64,000 nucleotides of DNA from Pseudomonas sp. PSKL.D1 (GCF_028898945.1 NZ_CP118607.1:5752001-5816000); one strand, 5' to 3'; shown: positions 39,992 to 49,918, counted from the first letter of the stretch. The notes: generated by a model not told the origin, from the letters alone. Made by a program: numbers and translations.

Positions 39992-40722
39992 CGAAGACGC
40001 GGCACAATCTGGCGCGTTACAGCGGCAGCCTGGCCATCGTGCTGGGTGTCCATGCCGTCGCTGTGCTGCTGACGCTCAACTGGTCGGTGCCTCAAGCCGT
40101 CGAGCTGCCTCCGGCAGCCATGATGGTCGAGCTGGCACCGCTGCCTGAGCCCGCGCCGCCACCACCTCCGAAGGTCGCCCCGCAGCCGCCGGCAGAGGTT
40201 GAAGAACCACCGCTGCCAAAGCTGGTCGAGGCGCCGAAACCCAAAATCGCCATTGCCAAGCCACCCAAGCCGAAGCCCAAGCCGCAGCCGCCCAAGCCCG
40301 AGAAAAAGCCTGAGCCGCCAAAGGATGAGCCACCGGCCAAGGAAGAAGTCGTCGATACACCGCCAAGCAACACGCCACCGCAAAAGTCGGCGGCACCAGC
40401 GCCAAGTATCGCGTCAAACAGCAAGGCATTGCCGACCTGGCAGAGTGATCTGCTGCGTCACCTGGCAAAGTACAAGCGCTACCCGGAAGACGCTCGCCGC
40501 CGTGGCCTGCAGGGCATCAACCGCCTGCGGTTCGTGGTCGACGCCGAAGGCAAGGTGGTCTCGTACGCCATGGCAGGCGGTTCCGGCAGTGCAGCACTGG
40601 ACCGCGCAACATTGGAGATGATCCGCCGGGCTGGCACGGTACCCAAGCCACCTGCTGAGTTGCTGACCAATGGCACGATCGAAGTCGTGGCACCGTTCGT
40701 CTACTCGCTGGACCGTCGCTGA
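39988..40722 (+). CDS. tonB: Energy transducer TonB
   Basis: A 244-residue periplasm-spanning protein: one N-terminal anchor (about residues 11-31), a long proline/lysine/glutamate-rich spacer (about residues 50-140), and a C-terminal TonB domain (about residues 155-244, with YKRYPEDARRRGLQGINRLRF). The domain contacts TonB boxes of outer-membrane receptors. The ATG overlaps the exbD stop. Confidence 0.94.
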   Translation: MTKTRHNLARYSGSLAIVLGVHAVAVLLTLNWSVPQAVELPPAAMMVELAPLPEPAPPPPPKVAPQPPAEVEEPPLPKLVEAPKPKIAIAKPPKPKPKPQPPKPEKKPEPPKDEPPAKEEVVDTPPSNTPPQKSAAPAPSIASNSKALPTWQSDLLRHLAKYKRYPEDARRRGLQGINRLRFVVDAEGKVVSYAMAGGSGSAALDRATLEMIRRAGTVPKPPAELLTNGTIEVVAPFVYSLDRR

Positions 40723-40816
40723 TACTTTTGTTTCTGTCACAATTCGGCAAGTCTGATAACGTGCGTCTATCGATTGCAGCCGCTATGCTGGGGCCGCAAC
40801 TTCATGGACGCACGTT

Positions 40817-41743
40817 ATGACCCTCACAGAACTCCGCTACATCGTCACACTCGCCCAGGAGCAGCACTTCGGCCACGCCGCCGAGCGCTGCCATGTCAGC
40901 CAGCCGACCCTGTCAGTGGGTGTGAAGAAGCTGGAAGACGAGCTTGGCGTCCTGATTTTCGAGCGCAGCAAGAGCGCGGTGCGGCTGACCCCCGTCGGTG
41001 AAAGCATCGTTGCCCAGGCGCAGAAGGTGCTGGAGCAGGCCCAAGGCATTCGCGAACTGGCTCAGGCTGGCAAAAACCAGCTGACGGCTCCCCTCAAGGT
41101 TGGCGCCATCTATACAGTCGGCCCGTACCTCTTCCCGCACCTGATTCCGCAACTGCATCGCGTGGCACCGCAAATGCCGCTGTACATCGAAGAAAACTTC
41201 ACCCATGTACTGCGAGAAAAGCTGCGCAATGGTGAACTGGACGCCGTGATCATCGCGCTGCCGTTCAACGAAGCTGACGTGCTGACACTGCCGCTTTATG
41301 ACGAGCCGTTCTGCGCCCTGATGCCGGCCGATCACCCGTGGACCGCGAAAAAGACCATCGATACAGCGATGCTCAACGACAAGAGCCTGCTGTTGCTCGG
41401 CGAGGGCCACTGCTTCCGTGACCAGGTGCTGGAAGCCTGCCCGACCCTGAACAAAGGGGGAGACGGCGCCAAGCACACCACCGTGGAGTCCAGTTCTCTG
41501 GAAACCATCCGTCATATGGTCGCCTCGGGCCTGGGTGTGTCGATCCTGCCGTTGTCGGCAGTGCACAGCCATCACTATGCACCGGGGGTCATCGAAGTGC
41601 GCCCACTCACGGCACCTGCACCGTTCCGTACAGTGGCAATTGCATGGCGTGCCAGCTTCCCGCGGCCAAAGGCCATCGAGATCCTAGCCGACTCGATCCG
41701 CCTTTGCTCGGTAGCCAAGGCGCCCGTGGAACAACCGGCCTGA
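40817..41743 (+). CDS. oxyR: Hydrogen peroxide-sensing LysR regulator OxyR
   Basis: A 308-residue LysR regulator. The N-terminal helix-turn-helix region is HFGHAAERCHVSQPTLSVGVKKLE (about residues 18-41). The redox cysteines appear as GEGHCFRDQVLEACP (about residues 195-209), spaced as in E. coli OxyR Cys199/Cys208. It activates peroxide-defence genes. recG follows at 3 bp, the standard pseudomonad operon. Confidence 0.96.
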   Translation: MTLTELRYIVTLAQEQHFGHAAERCHVSQPTLSVGVKKLEDELGVLIFERSKSAVRLTPVGESIVAQAQKVLEQAQGIRELAQAGKNQLTAPLKVGAIYTVGPYLFPHLIPQLHRVAPQMPLYIEENFTHVLREKLRNGELDAVIIALPFNEADVLTLPLYDEPFCALMPADHPWTAKKTIDTAMLNDKSLLLLGEGHCFRDQVLEACPTLNKGGDGAKHTTVESSSLETIRHMVASGLGVSILPLSAVHSHHYAPGVIEVRPLTAPAPFRTVAIAWRASFPRPKAIEILADSIRLCSVAKAPVEQPA

Positions 41744-41746
41744 TCC

Positions 41747-43825
41747 ATGACTGAGCTGTCGAAGGTCTCGGTCACCGCGCTCAAGGGCGTAGGCGAAGCC
41801 ATGGCGGAAAAGCTCGCCAAGGTTGGCCTGGAGAACCTGCAGGATTTGCTGTTCCACCTGCCCCTGCGTTATCAAGACCGCACTCGCGTGGTGCCCATCG
41901 GCCAATTGCGCCCTGGGCAGGATGCAGTCATCGAAGGTGTGGTCAGCGGTGCCGACGTGACCATGGGCAAGCGCCGCAGCCTGGTCGTGCGCCTGGGTGA
42001 CGGCAGTGGCGTGTTGAGCCTGCGCTTCTACCACTTCAGCAATGCACAGAAGGAAGGCCTCAAACGGGGTACGCACCTGCGCTGCTACGGCGAGGCGCGC
42101 CCAGGCGCTTCAGGCCTGGAGATCTACCACCCGGAATACCGGGCCCTTAACGGCGATGAGCCGCCGCCACCCGTCGAACAGACGCTGACGCCCATTTACC
42201 CGTCCACAGAAGGCCTGACCCAGCAGCGTTTGCGCCTGCTATGCCAGCAAAGCCTGGGTATGCTCGGCCCGCGCAGCTTGCCGGACTGGCTGCCCGATGA
42301 ACTGGCTCGGGATTACCAATTGGCGCCACTGGACGATGCCATCCGCTACCTGCACAACCCACCCGCCGATGCAGACCTCGACGAGCTTGCAGAAGGCCAG
42401 CACTGGGCCCAGCACCGCTTGGCGTTCGAAGAGCTGCTGACCCATCAGCTGTCCCAGCAACGCCTGCGCGAGAGCCAACGTAGCTTGCGGGCGCCAGTGT
42501 TGCCCAAAGCCAACCGCCTGCAGGCACAGTACCTGGCCAACTTGGGTTTCAAGCCAACCGGCGCTCAGCAGCGGGTTGCCAACGAGATTGCCTACGACTT
42601 GAGCCAGCATGAGCCAATGATGCGCCTGGTCCAGGGCGATGTCGGTGCAGGCAAGACCGTTGTGGCTGCCCTTGCCGCCTTGCAGGCCCTGGAGGCCGGC
42701 TACCAAGTGGCATTGATGGCACCCACCGAGATTCTTGCCGAGCAGCACTACATCACATTCAAGCGATGGCTGGAGCCACTCGGTATCGAAGTCGCCTGGC
42801 TGGCCGGCAAGCTCAAGGGCAAAGCCCGCGCCAGCGCGCTGGAACAGATCGCGAGCGGCGCACCAATGGTGGTCGGCACCCACGCACTGTTCCAGGACGA
42901 AGTGCAGTTCAAGCACCTGGCCCTGGCAATCATCGATGAGCAACACCGTTTCGGCGTGCAGCAGCGCCTGGCGTTGCGCAAAAAAGGCGTCGCAGGCGAA
43001 CTGTGCCCGCACCAGCTGATCATGACCGCCACACCCATCCCGCGCACATTGGCCATGAGTGCCTATGCCGACCTCGACACTTCAGTACTGGACGAGCTGC
43101 CGCCGGGGCGTACTCCGGTTAACACCGTGCTGGTCGCCGACAGCCGCCGCTTCGAAGTGGTCGAACGCGTACGTGCCGCCTGCGCCGAAGGCCGCCAAGC
43201 CTACTGGGTGTGCACGTTGATCGAAGAGTCCGAAGAACTCACCTGCCAGGCGGCAGAAAGCACCTACGAAGAGCTCGGCAGTGCCTTGGGCGAACTGCGC
43301 GTTGGCCTGATCCACGGGCGCATGAAGCCTGCGGAAAAAGCCGCCGTCATGGCAGAGTTCAAGGCGGGCAACCTGCAATTGCTGGTTGCCACCACGGTAA
43401 TCGAAGTCGGTGTGGACGTCCCCAACGCCAGCCTCATGATCATCGAAAACCCCGAGCGTCTGGGCCTGGCCCAATTGCACCAGTTGCGCGGCCGGGTTGG
43501 CCGGGGCAGCGCAGTCAGCCATTGCGTGCTGCTGTACCACCCCCCATTGTCACAAATCGGCCGCGAGCGGTTGGGCATCATGCGCGAGACCAATGACGGG
43601 TTCGTCATCGCCGAGAAGGACCTGGAGCTACGTGGCCCGGGCGAAATGCTCGGGACACGGCAAACCGGCCTGCTACAGTTCAAGGTCGCTGACCTGATGC
43701 GCGACGCCGACCTGCTGCCTGCCGTGCGCGATGCCGCGCAAGCCCTGCTGGTGCGTTGGCCAGAACATGTCAGCCCGCTTCTCGACCGCTGGCTGCGCCA
43801 TGGCCAGCAATATGGCCAAGTGTGA
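41747..43825 (+). CDS. recG: ATP-dependent DNA helicase RecG
   Basis: A 692-residue fork-reversal helicase. The N-terminal wedge domain contains the OB fold (about residues 60-150). Walker A GDVGAGKTVVA is at about residue 300, and the DExH-type box IIDEQHRFGV at about residue 401. The C-terminal helicase domain carries TTVIEVGVDVPNA and QLRGRVGRG (about residues 580-590). It remodels stalled forks and recombination intermediates. It is cotranscribed with oxyR. Confidence 0.97.
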   Translation: MTELSKVSVTALKGVGEAMAEKLAKVGLENLQDLLFHLPLRYQDRTRVVPIGQLRPGQDAVIEGVVSGADVTMGKRRSLVVRLGDGSGVLSLRFYHFSNAQKEGLKRGTHLRCYGEARPGASGLEIYHPEYRALNGDEPPPPVEQTLTPIYPSTEGLTQQRLRLLCQQSLGMLGPRSLPDWLPDELARDYQLAPLDDAIRYLHNPPADADLDELAEGQHWAQHRLAFEELLTHQLSQQRLRESQRSLRAPVLPKANRLQAQYLANLGFKPTGAQQRVANEIAYDLSQHEPMMRLVQGDVGAGKTVVAALAALQALEAGYQVALMAPTEILAEQHYITFKRWLEPLGIEVAWLAGKLKGKARASALEQIASGAPMVVGTHALFQDEVQFKHLALAIIDEQHRFGVQQRLALRKKGVAGELCPHQLIMTATPIPRTLAMSAYADLDTSVLDELPPGRTPVNTVLVADSRRFEVVERVRAACAEGRQAYWVCTLIEESEELTCQAAESTYEELGSALGELRVGLIHGRMKPAEKAAVMAEFKAGNLQLLVATTVIEVGVDVPNASLMIIENPERLGLAQLHQLRGRVGRGSAVSHCVLLYHPPLSQIGRERLGIMRETNDGFVIAEKDLELRGPGEMLGTRQTGLLQFKVADLMRDADLLPAVRDAAQALLVRWPEHVSPLLDRWLRHGQQYGQV

Positions 43826-43903
43826 CGACTGTCCCAGAATGGATCCAGATTTGAGACCAGACTGGTTATACTTCGCGTTTAAAAGAATCAGTGGATACGG
43901 ACC

Positions 43904-45307
43904 ATGACTGAAGTTGCCCTGGACACCGCAACCCCACACGCGCCCTCGGTGATCAAGTTGCTGCTGGAGAAACTCGGCGTGGCTTATCGCGAGGTGCCTG
44001 AGCATCCGGCGCAGCCGGCGGCTTCGCGGGTACAGGCGATTCTGCTCGACGACGAGATCGGTGCCTTGATGGTGCTGTTCCCCCAGAGCAAGCTGCTCGA
44101 CCTCAATCGCCTTGAAGAACTGACCGGGCGTAAGCTCAAGGCAGTGCCTGTTGCGCGCCTCAAGCAAATGCTCGACAAACATGGCCTGAAGGCGCTGCCC
44201 GCTATCCCGGCCTTGACCAGCTCACCTTGCCTTTACGAAGAGAAGCTGCTCAGCAACGACACGCTGCTGGTTCAGTCGGGTGAAGCTGGCCTTTTGCTGG
44301 AAATCGAGCGCGATGATTTCAGGCGCATGCTGAAAAAGGCCAGCGCCGGCAGCTTCGGCCAGCCAGTGAGGGAAATCCGCCCCAACCTCGACCGCCCGGA
44401 TGACGACCCCAAAGAAATCACCCTGGCCGTGCAGGCTTTCACCGCGCGACGTATTCAGAAGCGCCTGGAAGAAACCATTGAAATTCCACCGCTGGCCGAT
44501 ACCGCGCAAAAGATCATCAAACTGCGCGTGGACCCCAATGCCACCATCGATGACATTACCGGCGTAGTCGAAACCGACCCGGCCCTGGCCGCCCAGGTCG
44601 TGAGCTGGGCGGCTTCGCCCTACTACGCCTCGCCCGGCAGGATCCGCTCGGTGGAAGATGCCATCGTGCGCGTGCTGGGCTTCGACCTGGTGATCAATCT
44701 CGCCCTGGGCCTGGCGCTGGGCAAGACCCTGAGCCTACCCAAGGATCAGCCGCAGGAAGCGACCCCCTACTGGCAGCAATCCATCTACACGGCAGCCATC
44801 ATCGAGGGGCTGACCCGTGCCATGCCGCGCGCCGAACGCCCTGAAGCAGGCCTTACCTATCTGGCAGGGCTGCTGCACAACTTTGGCTACTTGCTGCTGG
44901 CGCACGTGTTCCCGCCTCACTTCTCGCTGATCTGTCGTCACCTTGAGATCAACCCGCACCTGAACCACACCTACGTGGAACAGCACCTGCTGGGCATCAG
45001 CCGTGAGCAGATTGGTGCCTGGCTGATGAAGCTGTGGGACATGCCCGAGGAGCTCTCCACCGCGCTGCGCTTCCAGCATGACCCGTCCTATGCAGGCGAA
45101 AATTCGGCCTATCCCAACCTGGTCTGCCTGGCGACCCGACTGCTGCGTTCGCGGGGCATTGGCTCGGGGCCACAGGAAGAGATCCCGGATGAACTGCTGG
45201 AGCGGTTGGGGATTACCCGGGACAAGGCCCTGGATGTGGTGAACAAGGTGCTGGAGGCCGAGTCCTTGCTGCGCGAGCTGGCCTCGCAGTTCAACGCCCC
45301 GCATTGA
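43904..45307 (+). CDS. YbaK/aminoacyl-tRNA deacylase-like domain fused to HDOD domain
   Basis: A 467-residue two-domain protein. The N-terminus (about residues 15-145) resembles the YbaK/ProX tRNA-editing fold (KLGVAYREVPEHPAQPAA, ALMVLFPQSKLLDLNRLEELTG). The C-terminus (about residues 185-390) is an HDOD domain (IPPLADTAQKIIKLRVDP, then YLAGLLHNFGYLLLAHVFP), which is a non-catalytic HD-like fold seen in signalling proteins. The start is ATG 43904. Whether the YbaK domain still deacylates tRNA is unknown. It follows recG by 78 bp and precedes a REP element. Confidence 0.8.
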   Translation: MTEVALDTATPHAPSVIKLLLEKLGVAYREVPEHPAQPAASRVQAILLDDEIGALMVLFPQSKLLDLNRLEELTGRKLKAVPVARLKQMLDKHGLKALPAIPALTSSPCLYEEKLLSNDTLLVQSGEAGLLLEIERDDFRRMLKKASAGSFGQPVREIRPNLDRPDDDPKEITLAVQAFTARRIQKRLEETIEIPPLADTAQKIIKLRVDPNATIDDITGVVETDPALAAQVVSWAASPYYASPGRIRSVEDAIVRVLGFDLVINLALGLALGKTLSLPKDQPQEATPYWQQSIYTAAIIEGLTRAMPRAERPEAGLTYLAGLLHNFGYLLLAHVFPPHFSLICRHLEINPHLNHTYVEQHLLGISREQIGAWLMKLWDMPEELSTALRFQHDPSYAGENSAYPNLVCLATRLLRSRGIGSGPQEEIPDELLERLGITRDKALDVVNKVLEAESLLRELASQFNAPH

Positions 45308-45311
45308 GGTA

Positions 45312-45400
45312 CCTGTAGGAGCGGCTTTAGCCGCGAACACCGGCGAAGCCGGTGCCAGGCACCGCGTCGCTTGCTTCGCGGCTGAAGCCGCTCCCACAGG
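45312..45400. repeat. REP palindrome, GGCTAAAGCC family, with inner hairpin
   Basis: Arms 45312-45337 and 45375-45400 enclose a second hairpin (CACCGGC-GAA-GCCGGTG, 45338-45354). The outer sequence is related to those at 5684 and 33621. It lies between converging genes. Confidence 0.85.
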
Positions 45401-45494
45401 ATACGTGCCACATTTGCGGCCCCAGCTCTTTCTGCGACAGCGCAGCCCGGATGGGCTGGGTAATCTCCTACAGGATTTGCGAAGGTCGCTCGAC

Positions 45495-45869
45495 TCAGCT
45501 TTTCTTCTTCGGTTTCAGGTACTTCATCAAGCCCTGAAACCACATCACCAGCGCCGGGTTGCCCTTGATCTGGATGTTCTTGTCCTGAATGCCCTGCATG
45601 AACGCCAATTGCTTGTTGCCCGCCTGCAGCGTGGCAAAGCCATAGGCCGCATCCTTGAAAGCGATTGCAAAGGCAGGTTGTGGGTGAGTGCCTCCCTTGC
45701 TGCTGATGCGCTCACCGCTGACCAAAAAATGCCGGGCGATCTTGCCGTCCAGCGTCTGCATCTGGAACACCAGGTCGCGATCCTTGAGTTGCTGCTGGAA
45801 TGCCGGGTTATTGCGGCTGGCCCTGGCCATCAACAGCCCCATGGCCCAGAGAAGAAAGCGGAACTTCAT
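45495..45869 (-). CDS. Conserved hypothetical protein, SCP2-like
   Basis: A 124-residue protein, MKFRFLLWAMGLLMARASR at the start, with a mixed alpha/beta body (VFQMQTLDGKIARHFLVSGERISSK, AFAIAFKDAAYGFATLQAG, IQIKGNPALVMWFQGLMKYL) reminiscent of the sterol-carrier-protein 2 fold. The N-terminal hydrophobic segment (about residues 5-16) may be membrane-associated. It is common in pseudomonads but uncharacterised. The ATG at 45869 has GAGG 7 bases upstream. The tail is lysine-rich. Confidence 0.65.
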   Translation of the reverse strand: MKFRFLLWAMGLLMARASRNNPAFQQQLKDRDLVFQMQTLDGKIARHFLVSGERISSKGGTHPQPAFAIAFKDAAYGFATLQAGNKQLAFMQGIQDKNIQIKGNPALVMWFQGLMKYLKPKKKS

Positions 45870-45964
45870 CAACGCGCCTCGAACGTAAAGTGACTAAGGT
45901 ACGCAGTTTATCCTTTTCCTGAACGGTTTATGCAAGTTCGCAACACGTTGTCGCCAAAATGCAC

Positions 45965-45990
45965 AACGGGCGCCTTCAGGCGCCCGTTTT
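45965..45990. terminator. Hairpin downstream of hupB
   Basis: AACGGGCGCC-TTCA-GGCGCCCGTT is a perfect 10-bp stem-loop. The T-run follows on the + strand, whereas hupB reads leftward, so its role there is uncertain. Confidence 0.55.
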
Positions 45991-46017
45991 ACTGACACTG
46001 GGGTTGTCAGGTGTCGA

Positions 46018-46314
46018 TCACTTTTTCTTGGCGGGCTTGGCTGGCGTGTTAACGCTATCGCGCAGGTTTTTGCCCGGCTTGAAGGCTACGGTATTGCTGG
46101 CCTTGATTTTTACCGGCTGACCGGTTTGCGGGTTCTTGCCAGTGCGGGCACCACGATGGCGTTTTTCAAAGGTGCCGAAACCGACCAGGGTAACCGTGTC
46201 CTTGTCCAGAGCACCGGTGATGCTGTCGAGGATCGCGTTCAACACCTGGTTGGCCTTTTCCTTGGTCAGGTCGGCCTTTTCGGCGATGACGGCGGCGAGT
46301 TCTGGTTTGCGCAT
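46018..46314 (-). CDS. hupB: DNA-binding protein HU-beta
   Basis: A 98-residue histone-like protein with the N-terminal dimerisation helices (MRKPELAAVIAEKADL) and the DNA-binding arm GFGTFEKRHRGARTGKNPQTG (about residues 47-67). A lysine-rich extra tail (TPAKPAKKK) follows the normal 90 residues. HU compacts and bends DNA. The ATG at 46314 has GAGG upstream; an upstream in-frame start is less likely. Confidence 0.92.
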   Translation of the reverse strand: MRKPELAAVIAEKADLTKEKANQVLNAILDSITGALDKDTVTLVGFGTFEKRHRGARTGKNPQTGQPVKIKASNTVAFKPGKNLRDSVNTPAKPAKKK

Positions 46315-46500
46315 AGTGAAGCCTCTTTGACGGGATTTCTTGTTGTTATGCCGTGCTGCCATGAAGCAGCGTTCAAGGCACCGCAGGCTCTAATCTGCGG
46401 CAGACGGAAGTGAGAATGGCACGGCCTCAGAGGCCGCGCCAGTATCCGGACGGCCATTGTGCTGGCAACAACAGGATAAATCCGACAGAACGCATGCTAT

Positions 46501-47649
46501 TTATGCCATGAGGGGTGGAAGCTGCCGGTTGAGGGCCAGTTTTTCCATGACCGCCGCGCCGGTCAGGGCATACCCCAACAGCTGGCCGTCGGCTGCATGG
46601 CAGAGCACTTTGAGGTCGCTCCCCTGCCCTTCCACTTGCCAGCTGCCATCACTACCCATGGGCGGTGGCGAAACCACCAACGGGCACGCGGGTGTTTTCA
46701 CGGTAATCGGCATCGGCCCGTAGCTGACCGCTGTTGGTTTGCCCGCCAATGTCTGGGCCAACGCCCGGGCACAGGCCATCAGCGGCATCACATAAAGCAG
46801 GTTGATACCGTCGACTTCGGCACAATCGCCCAGCGCAAAAATGTTGCCATGTGAGGTGCGCAGCTGACGGTCCACCACCACACCGTGGTTTGTCTGCAGC
46901 CCGGCTGCAGCAGCCAGGTCGATACGCGGGCGCAGGCCAACGGCCGACACCACCAAGTCACAAGGGATCACGCTGCCATCGGAAAGATGGGCTTCAAGGC
47001 CCTCATTCACTTGCTGCAAACGTGTCAGCACCGGGCCAAGATGGAACCGTACGCCCAAACGCTCGAGGCCAGCCTGCACAGCAGCTGCAGCGGCCGGGTG
47101 CAGCAAGGTCGGCATGACTTGCTCACAGGGAGCCACCACTTCCACGTGGAAACCACCCTGGCTCATGTCGTTGGCAAACTCGCAGCCGATCAAGCCGGCC
47201 CCCAGGATCAAAACACGCTGCTTGCCCGCGGCGGCGGCACGAAAGCGTGCGTAATCCTCCAGATCGTTGATCGGAAAGACCTGATCGGCGCCATTCCCTT
47301 CAATCGGCACCTGTACGGTCTGCGCGCCCCATGCCAGCACCAGATCGCGATAGGCAACCGCCTCTTCACCGATCCACAGGCGTTTGTGGCCGGGGTCGAT
47401 ACCGCTGATGCGCGTGTGGGTACGGATCTCGGCATTGAGTTGCTCTGCCATGGCGCCCGGCTCAGCCATGCACAAACCATCGGCATCCTTCTGCTTGGCA
47501 AACCCCAGCGAGAGCATTGGCTTGGAATAGGAGCGGCCATCGTCAGCCGTGATCAACAGCAGGGGTGTCTGGCTGTCCAGCTTGCGAAATTCGCGGGCCA
47601 GGTTATAGCCGGCCAGGCCGGTACCGATGATTACCACGGGGGACGTCAT
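46501..47649 (-). CDS. rubB: Rubredoxin-NAD(+) reductase
   Basis: A 382-residue FAD-dependent reductase. The N-terminal FAD motif is [17 protein letters not shown] (about residues 5-21), and the NAD motif [16 protein letters not shown] (about residues 145-160) lies in the middle. The C-terminal FAD segment is [13 protein letters not shown]. It transfers electrons from NADH to rubredoxin, encoded immediately upstream. The ATG at 47649 follows GAGGA by 9 bases; the ATG at 47658 overlaps that site. Rubredoxin may serve alkane hydroxylases or oxidative-stress enzymes. Confidence 0.92.
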   Translation of the reverse strand: MTSPVVIIGTGLAGYNLAREFRKLDSQTPLLLITADDGRSYSKPMLSLGFAKQKDADGLCMAEPGAMAEQLNAEIRTHTRISGIDPGHKRLWIGEEAVAYRDLVLAWGAQTVQVPIEGNGADQVFPINDLEDYARFRAAAAGKQRVLILGAGLIGCEFANDMSQGGFHVEVVAPCEQVMPTLLHPAAAAAVQAGLERLGVRFHLGPVLTRLQQVNEGLEAHLSDGSVIPCDLVVSAVGLRPRIDLAAAAGLQTNHGVVVDRQLRTSHGNIFALGDCAEVDGINLLYVMPLMACARALAQTLAGKPTAVSYGPMPITVKTPACPLVVSPPPMGSDGSWQVEGQGSDLKVLCHAADGQLLGYALTGAAVMEKLALNRQLPPLMA

Positions 47650-47683
47650 GTCGCGCATTCCTCACATTCAGACAGGTTGAAAC

Positions 47684-47851
47684 TTAGCCAATGGCGATCA
47701 TTTCGAAGTCGCTCTTGCCCACGCCGCAGTCGGGGCAAAGCCAGTCTTCAGGCACATCTTCCCAGCGAGTCCCAGGGGGGATGCCCTCATCCGGACAACC
47801 TTCGGCTTCGTCATAGATGAAGCCACACACAATGCATTGCCACTTTTTCAT
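47684..47851 (-). CDS. rubA: Rubredoxin
   Basis: A 55-residue electron carrier, [20 protein letters not shown] at the start and [16 protein letters not shown] near the end. The two CxxCG motifs (CIVCG at about residue 6 and CPDCG at about residue 40) bind one iron. It lies 34 bp upstream of rubB on the same strand and is almost certainly cotranscribed. Pseudomonads often have two tandem rubredoxin genes at this place; only one is found here. Confidence 0.96.
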   Translation of the reverse strand: MKKWQCIVCGFIYDEAEGCPDEGIPPGTRWEDVPEDWLCPDCGVGKSDFEMIAIG

Positions 47852-47968
47852 CAGGCTTGTTCCTCATTCAGGCTGCGGGCTTTGTAATGGCCCTGCCCTC
47901 AGTATGCAAGCAGTCAGGGCAATCATGCTAAGCTCGCCGCCTCTCTGGCTGTAACAAAGCATACCGAC

Positions 47969-48526
47969 GTGTCGCACGAATCCCCGCAAGCAGCCGCTGC
48001 CGTGTGGCTGCCGTTTTCACAGCTGGCCACCGATGTCGACCAGCACACCTTGGGCTGGCTGTTCGATGAAGGCTCCCTGACGCGCCGTCTCACCCACCTT
48101 TCCCACGACCACTTCAGCGTTACGCCCTTGTACGAAGGCTGGCAAGCCCTGCGCGCAGATGAATGCCTGGCACTCGGCATTGCAGTGGGTGCAGAAGGTT
48201 GGGTGCGCGAGGTGTACCTGCGTGGCCATGGCCAGCCATGGGTGTTCGCGCGCAGTGTGGCCAGCCGTGTAGCCCTTGAGCGCGGCGGCCTGGACCTGGA
48301 AACCCTCGGTAGTCGGTCGCTTGGCGAGCTGCTGTTCTGCGACCAGGCGTTCATCCGCCACCCGATCGAAGTCTGCACTTATCCAACGGCGTGGCTGCCC
48401 ACCGAGATGGCTTGCGCAGGGCTGTGGGGCCGCCGCTCGCGCTTTGCCCGCAACGGCCTCGACTTGCTGGTGGCCGAAGTGTTCCTGCCAACCCTGTGGC
48501 AAGCGGCCAAGGAGGAAACCCGCTGA
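47969..48526 (+). CDS. ubiC: Chorismate lyase
   Basis: A 185-residue enzyme converting chorismate to 4-hydroxybenzoate for ubiquinone. The conserved [18 protein letters not shown] (about residues 80-97) and [17 protein letters not shown] (about residues 107-123) match the UbiC family. The start is GTG at 47969 with a weak ribosome binding site. Its TGA overlaps the ubiA ATG (TGATG), so translation is coupled. Confidence 0.94.
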   Translation: MSHESPQAAAAVWLPFSQLATDVDQHTLGWLFDEGSLTRRLTHLSHDHFSVTPLYEGWQALRADECLALGIAVGAEGWVREVYLRGHGQPWVFARSVASRVALERGGLDLETLGSRSLGELLFCDQAFIRHPIEVCTYPTAWLPTEMACAGLWGRRSRFARNGLDLLVAEVFLPTLWQAAKEETR

Positions 48527-49416
48527 TGTACCTGCAACTGCTCAAGTCGCTCAACCGCCTGCACCCGCGTGCCTGGGACTTCGTTCAGTTAAGCCGCATG
48601 GATCGGCCTATCGGCATCTACCTATTGCTATGGCCTACCCTGACGGCGGTGTGGATTGCTGGCAATGGTGCGCCTACCCTGGCGAACGTGCTTATCTTTG
48701 GCCTTGGCGTGGTGTTGATGCGTGCGGCTGGCTGCTGCATCAACGATTTTGCCGACCGCAAAGTCGACGGGCACGTCAAGCGCACGGCCGATCGGCCACT
48801 GGCAAGTGGCCGGGTGAAGCCCATAGAAGCGTTGGCGCTGTTCGCCATCCTGGTTGCCGTCAGTTTCCTCCTGGTGCTGTGCACAAACAGCCAGACGGTT
48901 TGGTTGTCATTTGGCGCTGTCGCCCTGGCGTTCTGCTATCCGTTCATGAAGCGCTACACCTACTACCCGCAGGTGGTTCTGGGTGCGGCCTATTCCTGGG
49001 GCATCCCCATGGCATTCACCGCAGCGGGTGGGGATCTGCCAGCCAGCGCCTGGCTGTTGTACATCGCCAACTTACTGTGGACCGTGGGTTACGACACCTA
49101 CTACGCCATGGTCGACCGCGATGACGACCTGAAGATAGGCGTGAAATCGACCGCCATCCTGTTTGGCGAAGCTGACCGGGTGATCATCCTCACCCTGCAA
49201 CTGCTGTCACTCGGGTGCCTGTTGCTCGCGGGCAGCCGCTTTGAGTTGGGTGGGTGGTTCCACTTGGGCCTGCTTGGCGCCGTGGCGTGCTTTGCCTGGG
49301 AATACTGGTCGACGCGCAAGCTGGACCGGGAGTCGTGCTTCAAGGCGTTTTTGCACAATCACTGGGCGGGGATGCTGATTTTCATCGGGGTCGTGCTGAA
49401 TTACGCGCTGCGTTGA
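48526..49416 (+). CDS. ubiA: 4-hydroxybenzoate octaprenyltransferase
   Basis: A 296-residue integral membrane prenyltransferase with about 8-9 helices. The aspartate-rich motif [19 protein letters not shown] (about residues 76-94) and the second [19 protein letters not shown] (about residues 189-207) bind the prenyl diphosphate and magnesium. It joins 4-hydroxybenzoate to the polyprenyl tail in ubiquinone synthesis. It follows ubiC. Confidence 0.96.
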   Translation: MYLQLLKSLNRLHPRAWDFVQLSRMDRPIGIYLLLWPTLTAVWIAGNGAPTLANVLIFGLGVVLMRAAGCCINDFADRKVDGHVKRTADRPLASGRVKPIEALALFAILVAVSFLLVLCTNSQTVWLSFGAVALAFCYPFMKRYTYYPQVVLGAAYSWGIPMAFTAAGGDLPASAWLLYIANLLWTVGYDTYYAMVDRDDDLKIGVKSTAILFGEADRVIILTLQLLSLGCLLLAGSRFELGGWFHLGLLGAVACFAWEYWSTRKLDRESCFKAFLHNHWAGMLIFIGVVLNYALR

Positions 49417-49419
49417 ATT

Positions 49420-49442
49420 CTGGGGCCGCAAAGCGGCCCCAG
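49420..49442. terminator. GGGGCCGC hairpin between ubiA and a convergent gene
   Basis: CTGGGGCCGC-AAA-GCGGCCCCAG is a perfect 10-bp stem-loop just after ubiA. The same inner sequence is at 37472-37488. No strong T-run follows. Confidence 0.6.
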
Positions 49443-49447
49443 CAATT

Positions 49448-49816
49448 TCAGGGCTTGGCAACGTGCCAGACGTCCTTCATGCCATCACCGGTCATCTCTC
49501 CGGCTTTCTTGTCCTTGATGAACGTGTACAGCGGCTTGCCGTCATACGCCCACTGCATCGAACCGTCATCACGCTTGATTTGTGACCACTTGCCTTCAGC
49601 CTTTTCCCCGTCCTTGACCATCAGCGGCGGCCAGTTAGTCGCACAATCGCCATTACACATCGACTTGCCACCGGCATCTTTGTCGAAGGTGTACAGCGTC
49701 ATGCCGTTGTGATCGACCCACATGCCGTCCTTCTCCATGGCATGGTGGGCCGACGCTACCCCGGGCAGCGCCAGTGCAGTGAATAGGGCCATCCAGCTCA
49801 GCGTGTGTCGTGTCAT
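49448..49816 (-). CDS. Exported protein with COG4315-type secreted repeats
   Basis: A 122-residue protein with a signal peptide (WMALFTALALPGVASA, about residues 9-24). Two copies of a short repeat follow: MWVDHNGMTLYTFDKDA (about residues 32-48) and MQWAYDGKPLYTFIKDKKAG (about residues 87-106). The CNGDC at about residue 54 may form a disulphide. Proteins with this repeat are periplasmic or lipoproteins of unknown function. The start ATG at 49816 is chosen; GTG at 49825 is possible. It is divergent from phoB. Confidence 0.75.
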   Translation of the reverse strand: MTRHTLSWMALFTALALPGVASAHHAMEKDGMWVDHNGMTLYTFDKDAGGKSMCNGDCATNWPPLMVKDGEKAEGKWSQIKRDDGSMQWAYDGKPLYTFIKDKKAGEMTGDGMKDVWHVAKP

Positions 49817-49918
49817 TGGAATCACCGTAAATTCGGGGTGGATTGCATTGTGTTTGCCGTCGCAGCGGCCCTCTGAAGCCTAGTCCAGTCATGGAATGTC
49901 GCCATAACGGCCAACGCC

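Noticed and set aside
40150-40400. Tandem DNA repeat in tonB
   Set aside because: It is the proline/lysine-rich spacer of TonB, not an independent repeat.
46417-46441. Terminator between hupB and rubB
   Set aside because: The stem-loop has an A/C mismatch and lacks a T-run on the leftward strand.
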